Assembly: GCA_900539345.1 (NCBI GenBank)
Contig: UQBS01000044.1
Coordinates: forward strand, 1-25,975
DNA: 25,975 nucleotides
Source: an uncultured Coriobacteriaceae bacterium
GTDB taxonomy: Bacteria; Actinomycetota; Coriobacteriia; Coriobacteriales; UMGS124
Reading direction: 5' to 3'
The position numbers and the translations under genes were made by a program. The notes beneath the pieces are model-generated. The model worked only from the letters and a program-made list of their open reading frames with translations. It had not been told where the DNA came from and ran no database searches. Each line of letters starts with the position of its first letter. The stretch's first letter is position 1. This document shows positions 7,238-15,341 of the stretch, piece after piece.

Positions 7238-8380
7238 CTACTGAATGGGGCGCTCGGACAGTCCCAGGTGGCGGCGCAGGCTCGCAAGCAGCTCGTCGTC
7301 CTCCTCGGGCTTGCCGACACTGATGCGCAGACAGCCCTCGAGACCGGGCGTATGCGAGAAGTTTCGCACGAGAATCGAGTCGGCGGCGAGCAGCTCGTGC
7401 ATCTCGTCGGCGCACGGCAGACCGCTGGCCTGCCCCGGGAAGCGCACCATGACGAAGTTCGTCTCTGAAGGCCAAACGCGTAGGCCATCGGCACCGTCGG
7501 GCAGGCTGGCCGCAACCTCGGCCGCAAGAGCTTCGAGCGCCTCCGTAAGCCGGGAGCGCTCCTCGCGCACCGCCTCGATAATGGGCGCGAACTCGCCGCG
7601 CATCTCGACGACCGTCTCGGCAACCACCTGCGACATGCGGTTCACCGAGTACGGAAGGCGCACGGCAAGCATGGCGTCGGCCACATCGTCAGGGCAGATA
7701 AGATAGCCCACACGAGCACCTGCCAGGGCATATGCCTTCGACATGGTACGCAGCACGCACACGTTGGGCAGCTCCGCCACGAGCGGCACGCAACTTGCCT
7801 GGGCATCGCAGAACTCCGCGTACGCCTCGTCCACCAGCACAAGCGCCGAGGTGGCCTGGGCCAGCTTGCGGACGAAGTCGACCGATGCGAGGTTGCCCGT
7901 TGGGTTGTTGGGCGAAGTGACCACAACCAAGGCAGCCTGCGAGTCGCGCGCGGCCTCGAGCAAACCGTCTTCGTCCAGCTCAAACGTGTTCGCGTCGCGG
8001 TTAACGTTCACAACGGACGTAGCGGTGAGCTTGGCGTAGAGCTCATAGGCAGAAAACGTCGGCGGACAGTTCACGAGGACGCGTCCCTTTCCGCCGTATG
8101 CGAGCAGCAAGTTGAAAAGCAGCTCGTCTCCGCCATTGGCCACCACGACGCGATGCGCCGGCACGTCCCACATCTGCCCCAGAAGCTCGCGCAGGCGTGG
8201 GCTTGTGGCCTCGGGATAGCGGTTCAGCGCAACGCCCGCCAAACGGCGCTGGGCCTCGCGCGCGACATCGTCGGGCATGCCCCAGTTGTTCTCGTTTGCC
8301 GAGAGCATAATGCGCACAGGGCGCATGTCCGGGTCGTATGGCTCCAGGTCGGCCAAATCGGGGCGAACAGAACAGGCCAT
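7238..8380 (-). CDS. hisC: Histidinol-phosphate aminotransferase
   Basis: This PLP-dependent class II aminotransferase of 380 residues transfers an amino group from glutamate to imidazole acetol phosphate. The Schiff-base lysine is K215 in TMSKAYALAGARVGY. Cofactor contacts N158 (SPNNPTG), D184 and Y187 (VDEAYAEF) are present, as is the C-terminal arginine region GCLRISVGKPEED. I chose ATG 8380, 2 nt after the hisD stop. A longer open frame to 8470 would overlap hisD and has no conserved content. It is transcribed between hisD and hisB. Confidence 0.96.
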   Translation of the reverse strand: MACSVRPDLADLEPYDPDMRPVRIMLSANENNWGMPDDVAREAQRRLAGVALNRYPEATSPRLRELLGQMWDVPAHRVVVANGGDELLFNLLLAYGGKGRVLVNCPPTFSAYELYAKLTATSVVNVNRDANTFELDEDGLLEAARDSQAALVVVTSPNNPTGNLASVDFVRKLAQATSALVLVDEAYAEFCDAQASCVPLVAELPNVCVLRTMSKAYALAGARVGYLICPDDVADAMLAVRLPYSVNRMSQVVAETVVEMRGEFAPIIEAVREERSRLTEALEALAAEVAASLPDGADGLRVWPSETNFVMVRFPGQASGLPCADEMHELLAADSILVRNFSHTPGLEGCLRISVGKPEEDDELLASLRRHLGLSERPIQ

Positions 8381-8382
8381 GG

Positions 8383-9708
8383 CTACTCGCAATCCTGGTC
8401 GGCGGCGTCTTCGGCCAGGTAATCGGCCATGACCGTACGGCGCATGAGCGCCGACTGAGCGTGCGCCCACAGGCCCTCCGCAGTCGCAAGCGTCACCACG
8501 TCGTCGCAGTCCGCCTCAAGCCCCTCGTAGGAATAGCAGATGACCGAGGACTTCTTCACGAACTGCTCGACCGAAAGCGGGCTGGAGAAACGCGCCGTGC
8601 CGCCGGTGGGCAACGTGTGGTTGGGACCGGCGACGTAGTCGCCCAGCGGCTCGGAGCTCCACTCGCCCACAAAGATGGCACCGGCGTTGCGGATGCGGCC
8701 GATCAGCTCCATGCCCTCGAAGGTCTGGAGCTCCAGGTGCTCGGGAGCGATGGTGTTCACGGCGTCAATGGCGGCGTCGAGCGTGGGGCACACCACGACG
8801 GTGCCGTTGTCATCCCACGACTGACGCGTGATCTCGGCGCGGGGGCTCTCGGCGAGGTACTCCTGGAAGTAAGCGTTCACAGCCTCCGGCAACGTGGGGT
8901 CGGTCGTGACCAGGTACGAGGTTGCCATGGGGTCGTGCTCGGCCTGAGCCATGAGGTCGATGGCCACCAGGCGCGGGTCGGATGTCTCATCAGCAAGCAC
9001 GCACACCTCGGAGGGGCCGGCCACCATGTCGATGCCGCAGTCGCCCGAGACGAGCTTCTTGGCGGCCGCCACGTATGCGTTGCCCGGGCCCGTCACCTTG
9101 CTCACCTGCGGGATGGACTCGGTGCCGTATGCGAGGGCGGCAATGGCCTGGGCGCCGCCCACGGTGTAGATCTCATCGACGCCGGCAATCTTGGCGGCGC
9201 ACAGCGTGTAAGGCGAAAGCTTACCGTCTGCCTGGGGCGGCGTGACCATGACGATGCGCTCAACGCCGGCGACCTTGGCAGGCACGGCGTTCATGAGCAC
9301 GGTAGAAGGATACTGGGCACGGCCGCCGGGCACGTAGATTCCCACGGAGTCGAGCGGCGTCACCTTCTGGCCCAGGATGGTGCCGTCGGGGCGCGTCGTG
9401 AACCACGACTGCTGCACCTCACGCTGGTGAAAGTCGCGAATCTGGGCCTCGGCCTTCTTGCAGGAAGCAAGAAACTCCTCGCCCACCTCGTCGAGCGAGG
9501 CGTCAATAACCTGCTGGGGCACGCGGAAGTCGGCGATATCGACATGGTCGAACTTGCTCTCAAAGGCACGCAGGGCTGCATCCTTCTTTTCGCGCACCTC
9601 CTCGACGATGGCGGCGGCAGAAGCGATGACGCTTGCGGGCAGCGCGCCCTTGCGCGAAAGCATGGACTCGGTGAGGACCTCGTCTTCGGCGAGCTCGATA
9701 ATCTTCAT
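8383..9708 (-). CDS. hisD: Histidinol dehydrogenase
   Basis: The 441-residue zinc enzyme oxidises L-histidinol to L-histidine in two NAD-dependent steps, the end of the pathway. The signature KVTGPGNAYVAAAKKLV is followed by MVAGPSEV. The Gln and His zinc ligands lie in MAQAEHDP, the catalytic Glu-His pair in IAPEHLELQ, and further active-site residues in GPNHTLPTGG and EGLWAHAQSA. The ORF starts at ATG 9708, 27 nt after the hisZ-hisG stop, and ends 2 nt before hisC. Length is within the family range and no defect is visible. Confidence 0.97.
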   Translation of the reverse strand: MKIIELAEDEVLTESMLSRKGALPASVIASAAAIVEEVREKKDAALRAFESKFDHVDIADFRVPQQVIDASLDEVGEEFLASCKKAEAQIRDFHQREVQQSWFTTRPDGTILGQKVTPLDSVGIYVPGGRAQYPSTVLMNAVPAKVAGVERIVMVTPPQADGKLSPYTLCAAKIAGVDEIYTVGGAQAIAALAYGTESIPQVSKVTGPGNAYVAAAKKLVSGDCGIDMVAGPSEVCVLADETSDPRLVAIDLMAQAEHDPMATSYLVTTDPTLPEAVNAYFQEYLAESPRAEITRQSWDDNGTVVVCPTLDAAIDAVNTIAPEHLELQTFEGMELIGRIRNAGAIFVGEWSSEPLGDYVAGPNHTLPTGGTARFSSPLSVEQFVKKSSVICYSYEGLEADCDDVVTLATAEGLWAHAQSALMRRTVMADYLAEDAADQDCE

Positions 9709-9735
9709 GGCAATACGACCTTTCTCGAAAGGGTT

Positions 9736-11382
9736 TTATTCCTGGGTTGCAGCCGCCGCAGCCTCGAGGCGGGCGGCGAGCTCGAACACGCGAGGGTCCG
9801 TGCGCGCCGAGGCGGGGTTGGCAAAGAAGCGAGCAGTGCAATCGAGCACGTCGTCGACAACGACAAGGTTGTTCTCACGCAGCGTCGTGCCCGTCGCCGT
9901 AATGTCGACGATGCAGTCGGCCATACCCACAAGGGGGGCAAGCTCGATGTTGCCGTGGAACTTGAGCACGTCGGCCTCCATGCCGATACGCGCGAAATAC
10001 TGGCGGGTAATGCGGGGGTACTTCGTGGCAACGCGCACCGAGCCCAGCCGGCGATAGTTCTCCTGAACCCGCTCATGAGCACCCGCAGGCTCGGCAACCA
10101 CAAAATGGCAGGCGCCAAAGCGCAGGTCAGACAGCTCAAGAACGTCCATATCGGCCTCGATGAGCGAATCGCGCCCACAAATGCCGCAATCCGCACCGCC
10201 GAAGGCCACGAATGCCGGGGCGTCGGTGGGCCTCACGATGATGTACTCGACGTCCTTGCCGCGGATGATGAGCTGACGACCAGGCTCTGCGAGGTTGGCC
10301 ACATCAAGCCCAGCGGCTTCGAACAGCTTGACCGCCCCCGGGAACAGCGAGCCCTTCGACACGGCAACGCGCAGGGGTCGAGGCGCATCCGCGCTGCGTT
10401 CGAGGGCCGTCTGGATGCAGTCAAGCGAAAGCGAGAAGCCGGCAGCGCACCTGGGCTCGCCATAGCGTTCGAACATCTTGTCGTAGCGACCGCCAGCACC
10501 CAATTGAGCACCCAACCTGGGCAGATACGCCTCAAGCACCATGCCTGTGTAGTAACCGAACGACCCCATGACAGAGAAGTCGACGGTGACCTCCCCCTTG
10601 AGGCCGGCAGCTTGCGCGCGAGCGAGAAGCTCGGCCACCTCATCAAGGCCGCATTCCTGCGCACATCCGCACGGCTCGATAAGGGTGTGGGCTGCCTCGA
10701 CGGCCTCCGCACCGCCGCGAATGCGCGGCAAGCCGAGCAGCGCGTCGGCAACCACGGAGGCAAGCTCCTCGGACGCCTCATCCACAAGCTTGGCCAGACC
10801 GATGAGATCGCAGCGCTGGCAAAGCCCACGCGCCCGCTGGCACCACTCGTCGGGCATTCCCGAACACGCAAGCAGCACGTCGAGCGGCCTGGCACTTCCC
10901 ATGGCGATGACATAGCCCTCCAGGCCGGCAGCCTCAAGGGCGCGCGCCATGAGCAGCAGCGTCTCGGCGTCGGCCTCAAGGCCGTCGACCCCGATGAACT
11001 CAACACCAAGCTGGGTGAGCTGGCGAGGCTGACCAGTAAGCGCATCGCACTCGCGCATGACGGGCGCGTTGTACCGCAGGCGCAAGGGGCCCTGCCGGCC
11101 ACGCAGGCGCGTGGCAACCATGCGAGCGACAGGCAGCGTCACGTCGGGGCGCAGCATGAGCAGCGCGCCATCGGAATCGAAGAGGCGAAACGCTACGTCG
11201 CTTGTGGCATCGCAATCCTGGAGCAGGTCGCTCATTTCAAGCAAGGGCGTCTCAACAGGGAGATATCCGGCCTGGGCAAAGCATGCGCCTACCGCCGAGC
11301 TTATCTGTTCGCGCCAAAGTGCCTCTTCAGGAAGCACGTCTCTGAATCCGCGCGGGGTGGATGTGGTAGTCGTGGAACTCAC
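9736..11382 (-). CDS. hisZ-hisG: Fused HisZ-HisG ATP phosphoribosyltransferase (regulatory plus catalytic)
   Basis: A single 548-residue ORF joins two proteins that are normally separate. Residues about 8-330 are HisZ, the histidyl-tRNA synthetase paralogue: GFRDVLP (12-18), LRPDVTLPVAR (77-87), YYTGMVLEAY (277-286) and GAGGRYD (295-301). Residues about 336-548 are short-form HisG: LRVAVSKG (337-344), GGADCGICGRD (395-405), VATKYPRIT (451-459) and the PRPP-binding segment ITATGTTLREN (494-504). The linker is only a few residues around 331-336. HisG catalyses the committed step, joining ATP and PRPP. HisZ is needed for activity and histidine feedback when HisG is short. The frame is continuous. 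In HisG the usual PKGRL is SKGSL here. GTG at 11382 has a weak purine-rich ribosome binding site. It is first in the his operon. Confidence 0.93.
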   Translation of the reverse strand: MSSTTTTSTPRGFRDVLPEEALWREQISSAVGACFAQAGYLPVETPLLEMSDLLQDCDATSDVAFRLFDSDGALLMLRPDVTLPVARMVATRLRGRQGPLRLRYNAPVMRECDALTGQPRQLTQLGVEFIGVDGLEADAETLLLMARALEAAGLEGYVIAMGSARPLDVLLACSGMPDEWCQRARGLCQRCDLIGLAKLVDEASEELASVVADALLGLPRIRGGAEAVEAAHTLIEPCGCAQECGLDEVAELLARAQAAGLKGEVTVDFSVMGSFGYYTGMVLEAYLPRLGAQLGAGGRYDKMFERYGEPRCAAGFSLSLDCIQTALERSADAPRPLRVAVSKGSLFPGAVKLFEAAGLDVANLAEPGRQLIIRGKDVEYIIVRPTDAPAFVAFGGADCGICGRDSLIEADMDVLELSDLRFGACHFVVAEPAGAHERVQENYRRLGSVRVATKYPRITRQYFARIGMEADVLKFHGNIELAPLVGMADCIVDITATGTTLRENNLVVVDDVLDCTARFFANPASARTDPRVFELAARLEAAAAATQE

Positions 11383-11404
11383 CGCTTTCTTCTCGGGAAG
11401 CTTT

Positions 11405-11434
11405 GTTACAACTGTAATCGCAAACTGTTTCCAA
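11405..11434 (-). promoter_or_regulatory. Candidate his operon promoter
   Basis: On the minus strand TTGGAA (11429-11434) and TGTAAC (11405-11410) are separated by 18 nt, each matching 4 of 6 consensus bases. Transcription would begin near 11398, leaving a very short leader of about 16 nt before the hisZ-hisG GTG. That leaves no room for a leader-peptide attenuator or T-box downstream of this promoter. Confidence 0.4.
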
Positions 11435-11448
11435 AGGCCGAATATGAT

Positions 11449-11486
11449 TGAGGCACTTTAGCACGGTAGAGTGCTAAAGTGCCTCA
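11449..11486. repeat. Perfect 16-bp inverted repeat between dnaE and hisZ-hisG
   Basis: TGAGGCACTTTAGCAC (11449-11464) and its exact complement (11471-11486) flank a 6-nt loop. It lies 60 nt after the dnaE stop and 15 nt upstream of the candidate his -35. No U-tract follows on either strand, so it is not a classical intrinsic terminator. The inner arms contain TTAGCAC and GAGTGCTAA, like CIRCE half-sites, but the spacing is 7 bp too short for HrcA. It could be a U-tract-less terminator of dnaE or an operator for the his promoter. Flanking copies of GTTACAA (11405-11411) and TTGTAAC (11498-11504) are also inverted. Confidence 0.75.
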
Positions 11487-11546
11487 CATTAACCTGCTTG
11501 TAACATAGGCGCACGTCTCATCCACGCATCAGACGTCCCGAGCCTC

Positions 11547-14500
11547 TTACACGATGGCCACCGTGCCCTGACCGCGCAGAATGTCATCGACCTCAACGGC
11601 AAGCGACATGTTCTTCGTGTTCACATGCATGGGAATCTCGGCACGCATGGTGTGGCCCGAAGCTTCCTCAACAAGCAGCTCGACGTTGTCGGAGCCGGTA
11701 TAGCGCGAGAAGATGCGCGACAGCTGCGTGATGAGGTTCTGGTTGAGCAGTGCACTCGTCACGCGAATCTCCAGCGTCTTGGGACGGTTCGACGCCTGGT
11801 CGAGCACGAGCGGCTCGATGTCGACCACCATGAGCTGGTTTCCGCGGTCGGAGCGGTCGAGGTTGGCGCGCACCTTGACGAAGACGTCGCCCACGCGCTC
11901 CCCGGTCATGGGGTCGACCTCGCCCTGAAGGATGTGCCCCTTCTTCGCAAAGACTTTGGGGAAGCACACGCAGGTGACGTCGGCCTCCATGTCGGCCAGG
12001 TTGAAGACGGCCATTTGGTCGCCCGACTTCGTGACCTTCTTCTGAAGACCATCGACCATGCCTGCCCAGCTGAAAATCTTCTTCTCGGGCACCTTGTACT
12101 GGCCGGAATCGCCTTCGCCCGCCTCCTCCTCAATCTGACCGATGCTGAAGTCACGAGCCTGGGACAGGGCATACTCGAAGGGGCGCAGGGGGTGGTCGGA
12201 TACGTAGATGCCGAGCACTTCCTTTTCAAGGGTGAGCTTGGTGCGGTCGTCCCACTCAACACCGTCCGGCTCAACGCGCGCGTTGAAGCTTCCCGCGTCG
12301 TCGTCTTCCTCGAACAGGTCGAACATGGAGAGCTGGCCGGCTGCCTCGTTCTTCTGGCGCTTTGTCGCCGCGTCGATGATGTTCTCGGGGTTGTCCTTGC
12401 TCACAAGCCAGCAGAGCTGCTTGCGCGTATAGCCCGTGTCGTCAAAGGCGCCTGCCTTGATGAGGGACTCGATGACGCGACGGTTCGCCTTGCTCGAATC
12501 CACGCGATCAAGGAAGTCGAAGATGTCCTGGTAGGGGCCGTTTGCCTCGCGCTCGGCCACAATGAGGTCGCTCACGCCCTCACCCACGCCGCGGATGCCG
12601 GCAAGACCGAAGCGAATGCCCTCGGGCACCGGCGTGAACTCGTTGCCCGAGGAGTTGATGTCTGGCGGCAACACGTCGATGCCGTCGAAGCGGCATGCCG
12701 CGATGTAGTGCACGATCTTCTCGGTTTTACCCGTGTAGGAGGTGAGCACGGCAGCCATGTACTCGCGAGGATAGTGGGCCTTGAGCCAAGCCGTCTGCAT
12801 AACGAGGATGGCATATCCCGCAGAGTGCGACTTGTTGAAAGCATAGGAGGCGAACTCAAGAACGTCGTCCCAAATCTTCTGGGCGATCTCCTTCTTGTAG
12901 CCGTTGGCCACTGCGCCGTTCATCCAGTGGTCGTACGTGGTCTCTTCCTTGCCGTCAGACCAGTTGAACATCGTGGAGGTCAGAAGCTTGATCTTCTTCT
13001 TTGCCACGGGCTTACGGATGCGCGAGTCCGATTCGCCGGCCGAGAAGCCGCTCATCTTCATCGAGATCTGCATAACCTGTTCCTGGTAGACCATGGTGCC
13101 GTACGTCTCGCCAAGGATGTCGTCGAGGCGCGGGTCGTACGAGACGGCCTCCTCCTTGCCGTTCATACGGTTGATGTAGGAGTCCACCATGCCGGCGCCC
13201 AGGGGTCCGGGGCGATACAAGGCGATAAGAGCGACGACGTGCTTGTACTCACGCGGCTTCATGTTCTTGATGGTGGCTGTCATGCCGCCCGACTCGACCT
13301 GGAAGACGCCGGCCGTGTGGCCCGAACCCATGAGCTCGAAGATCTTGGGGTCGTCGAAAGGAATCTCGGCCTCGTTGATGTCGATGCCGCAGGTAGCCTT
13401 GATGTTCTTCTTGGCCTTGGAGATAACGGTGAGCGTACGCAGGCCCAGGAAGTCCATCTTGAGCAGGCCCATGTCGGCGACCATGTGGCCTTCGTACTGG
13501 GTGATTTCCACGCCGCCCTTGGTGTCGAGCTTCGTGGGCACATGCTCGTTGACCGGGTCTCGGCAGATGAGAACGGCGCAGGCGTGCACGCCCTCGCCAC
13601 GCGTGAGGCCCTCGATGGCCAGTGCCGTGTCGATGACCTGCTTTGCGTCGGGGTCTTCCTTGTAGGCCTGCACAAAGTCGGGCGAGAAATAGTCCTTGTG
13701 CTTCTCGTCTTTGCCCATGGTCGCGGCAAGCGTCGTGTCGGGGGCGTTGGAAATCATCTTGGAAAGCTTCTGGGAGAAGCTCACCGGGAAGCCCAACACG
13801 CGCGCAGCGTCGTTGACGGCCTGCTTGGCCTTGAGGACCGAGTACGTGATAACGTGCGTGACGTGGTCGGCGCCGTAGCGGCGGCGGACATAGTCCACCA
13901 CCTCCAGGCGCCGCTCATCGTCGAAATCCATATCGATATCGGGCATCTCGGTACGCTCGGGCGACAGGAATCGCTCGAACATCAGGCCGTTCTCAAGCGG
14001 GTCGAAGCCCGTGATGTCCATGGCGTACGCAACGATGGCGCCTGCGGCAGAACCACGGCCCGGACCCACGCCGATGCCGTTTGCCTTGGCCCACTTCACG
14101 TAGTCGGCGACGATAAGGAAGTAGGCGGCAAAACCCTTGTCGCAGATGACCTTGTATTCGTACTCGAAGCGCTCCACAACATCGGGACGCGCGGTCTTCC
14201 AATCGGCTCCGTAGTGGCGCGACAAGCCCGCCTCGCAGTCGCGGCGGAACTGGCTTTCGTGGGTCTGCCCCTCGTCAAGACCAGGGTAGCGAGGAAGAAT
14301 GATCTGGTCGAAGTCCAGGTAGACGCCCGATTTTTCGTCAAGGACCTCACCGGGCTTGGCGCCGCACTTCTCAGCGATCTCAATCGTGTTATCACAGGCC
14401 TCCTGGTACAGGGGGCCCAGAGCCGCACGCATCTCTTCCTCGGTCTTCATATAAAACTGGTCGTTCTTGAAGCGCATGCGATCGGGGTCGTCGAGTTTCT

Positions 14501-15221
14501 TGCCCATGCCGATGCACATCATGGCGTCCTGCGTGACGGCATCCTCGCGCAGCAGGTAATGGAAGTCGTTCGTGGCGACCGTCTTGATACCGAGCTCGCG
14601 GGCAAGCTTGTCAAGGTGCCCGTTGAGCTCGTCTTGCGTCATGCCGGTGTCGGTGCGCACGCCTTGATTTTGCAGCTCGATGTAGAAATCGCCGGGCGCA
14701 AAGATCGAACCGAACGTCTTGGCCCACTCCACTGCCTGTCGGTCGTCGCCTCTGTCGATGCACTGCGGGATGATACCGGCGATACATGCCGAGGTGGCGA
14801 TGAGACCGTCGGCATTGTTGCGCAGCATGTCGAGCGTCACGCGGGGCTTGTAATAAAAGCCGCGCGTGGCCGCCTGAGACACCACGTTCATGAGGTTGAC
14901 GTAGCCCGCGTTGTTCTTGGCGAGCAGAATCATGTGGTACAGCTCGGGTTTGCGGTCGCGCGAAAGCGTGGAGTCCGGCGTGAAGTAGACCTCGCAGCCC
15001 AAGATGGGCTTGATGCCGTACTCGGCGCCCTTGCGCCCGTCGGGACTGCCGGCAACCTGGGCATCAAGGTAATACTGTGCGCAACCATACATATAACCAT
15101 GGTCGGTGATGGCGCACGCCGGCATGCCAAGCTCCCATGCGCGCTTGGCCATGTCCTTGAGACGCGTGATTCCGTCGAGCAGTGAGTACTCGGTATGACA
15201 GTGCAGGTGTACGAAAGCCAT
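11547..15221 (-). CDS. dnaE: DNA polymerase III alpha subunit
   Basis: The 1224-residue DnaE is the replicative polymerase catalytic subunit. The N-terminal PHP domain (about 1-280) keeps all nine candidate metal ligands: H7, H9, D16, H41, E77, H96, C146, D219 and H221. This is the set needed for the proofreading exonuclease in mycobacterial DnaE1. The polymerase active site PDIDMDF lies near residues 425-432, preceded by GVGPGRGSAAG in the palm. YQEQVMQI and SHSAGYA lie in the fingers region. A helix-hairpin-helix segment and a C-terminal OB fold (around DQMAVFNLAD) follow. ATG at 15221 has AAGGAG 7 nt upstream. It is flanked by mfd upstream and the his operon downstream and looks monocistronic. 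Confidence 0.97.
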   Translation of the reverse strand: MAFVHLHCHTEYSLLDGITRLKDMAKRAWELGMPACAITDHGYMYGCAQYYLDAQVAGSPDGRKGAEYGIKPILGCEVYFTPDSTLSRDRKPELYHMILLAKNNAGYVNLMNVVSQAATRGFYYKPRVTLDMLRNNADGLIATSACIAGIIPQCIDRGDDRQAVEWAKTFGSIFAPGDFYIELQNQGVRTDTGMTQDELNGHLDKLARELGIKTVATNDFHYLLREDAVTQDAMMCIGMGKKLDDPDRMRFKNDQFYMKTEEEMRAALGPLYQEACDNTIEIAEKCGAKPGEVLDEKSGVYLDFDQIILPRYPGLDEGQTHESQFRRDCEAGLSRHYGADWKTARPDVVERFEYEYKVICDKGFAAYFLIVADYVKWAKANGIGVGPGRGSAAGAIVAYAMDITGFDPLENGLMFERFLSPERTEMPDIDMDFDDERRLEVVDYVRRRYGADHVTHVITYSVLKAKQAVNDAARVLGFPVSFSQKLSKMISNAPDTTLAATMGKDEKHKDYFSPDFVQAYKEDPDAKQVIDTALAIEGLTRGEGVHACAVLICRDPVNEHVPTKLDTKGGVEITQYEGHMVADMGLLKMDFLGLRTLTVISKAKKNIKATCGIDINEAEIPFDDPKIFELMGSGHTAGVFQVESGGMTATIKNMKPREYKHVVALIALYRPGPLGAGMVDSYINRMNGKEEAVSYDPRLDDILGETYGTMVYQEQVMQISMKMSGFSAGESDSRIRKPVAKKKIKLLTSTMFNWSDGKEETTYDHWMNGAVANGYKKEIAQKIWDDVLEFASYAFNKSHSAGYAILVMQTAWLKAHYPREYMAAVLTSYTGKTEKIVHYIAACRFDGIDVLPPDINSSGNEFTPVPEGIRFGLAGIRGVGEGVSDLIVAEREANGPYQDIFDFLDRVDSSKANRRVIESLIKAGAFDDTGYTRKQLCWLVSKDNPENIIDAATKRQKNEAAGQLSMFDLFEEDDDAGSFNARVEPDGVEWDDRTKLTLEKEVLGIYVSDHPLRPFEYALSQARDFSIGQIEEEAGEGDSGQYKVPEKKIFSWAGMVDGLQKKVTKSGDQMAVFNLADMEADVTCVCFPKVFAKKGHILQGEVDPMTGERVGDVFVKVRANLDRSDRGNQLMVVDIEPLVLDQASNRPKTLEIRVTSALLNQNLITQLSRIFSRYTGSDNVELLVEEASGHTMRAEIPMHVNTKNMSLAVEVDDILRGQGTVAIV

Positions 15222-15306
15222 GTGCTTGCTCCTTATCGACTATGGCGATGATAAAGGCAAGCGTGGACAGTTAGAAAGCACCTAGGCAAGAACCCTTACA
15301 AACAGC

Positions 15307-15333
15307 GGGCGCGCCGGCAAAACCAACGCGCCC
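15307..15333 (-). terminator. Probable terminator after mfd
   Basis: On the minus strand GGGCGCG (15327-15333) and CGCGCCC (15307-15313) form a 7-bp GC stem with a 13-nt loop, followed by GCTGTTTGT. It begins 8 nt beyond the mfd stop. The U-tract is short, so termination strength is uncertain. Confidence 0.45.
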
Positions 15334-15341
15334 ACTCAATG

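Noticed and set aside
8381..8470. N-terminal extension of HisC
   Set aside because: It overlaps the end of hisD and carries no conserved residues; ATG at 8380 gives the normal length.
8338..11451. A 1037-codon plus-strand open frame opposite hisD and hisZ-hisG
   Set aside because: It is antisense to two well-supported enzymes, has low-complexity Arg/His/Gly/Leu-rich content with no recognisable domain, and is explained by GC-rich codon bias leaving the opposite frame open.
11455..11480. CIRCE (HrcA) operator
   Set aside because: The half-sites TTAGCAC and GAGTGCTAA match, but the element is 20 bp instead of 27 and no heat-shock gene is adjacent.
11383..11546. T-box or histidine leader-peptide attenuator before hisZ-hisG
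   Set aside because: No run of His codons, no T-box signature and too little space after the candidate promoter.
11625..15185. An 1186-codon plus-strand open frame opposite dnaE
   Set aside because: It exactly shadows dnaE, whose motifs are unambiguous. Composition (Val, Leu, Asp, His) is typical of antisense frames in GC-rich genes.
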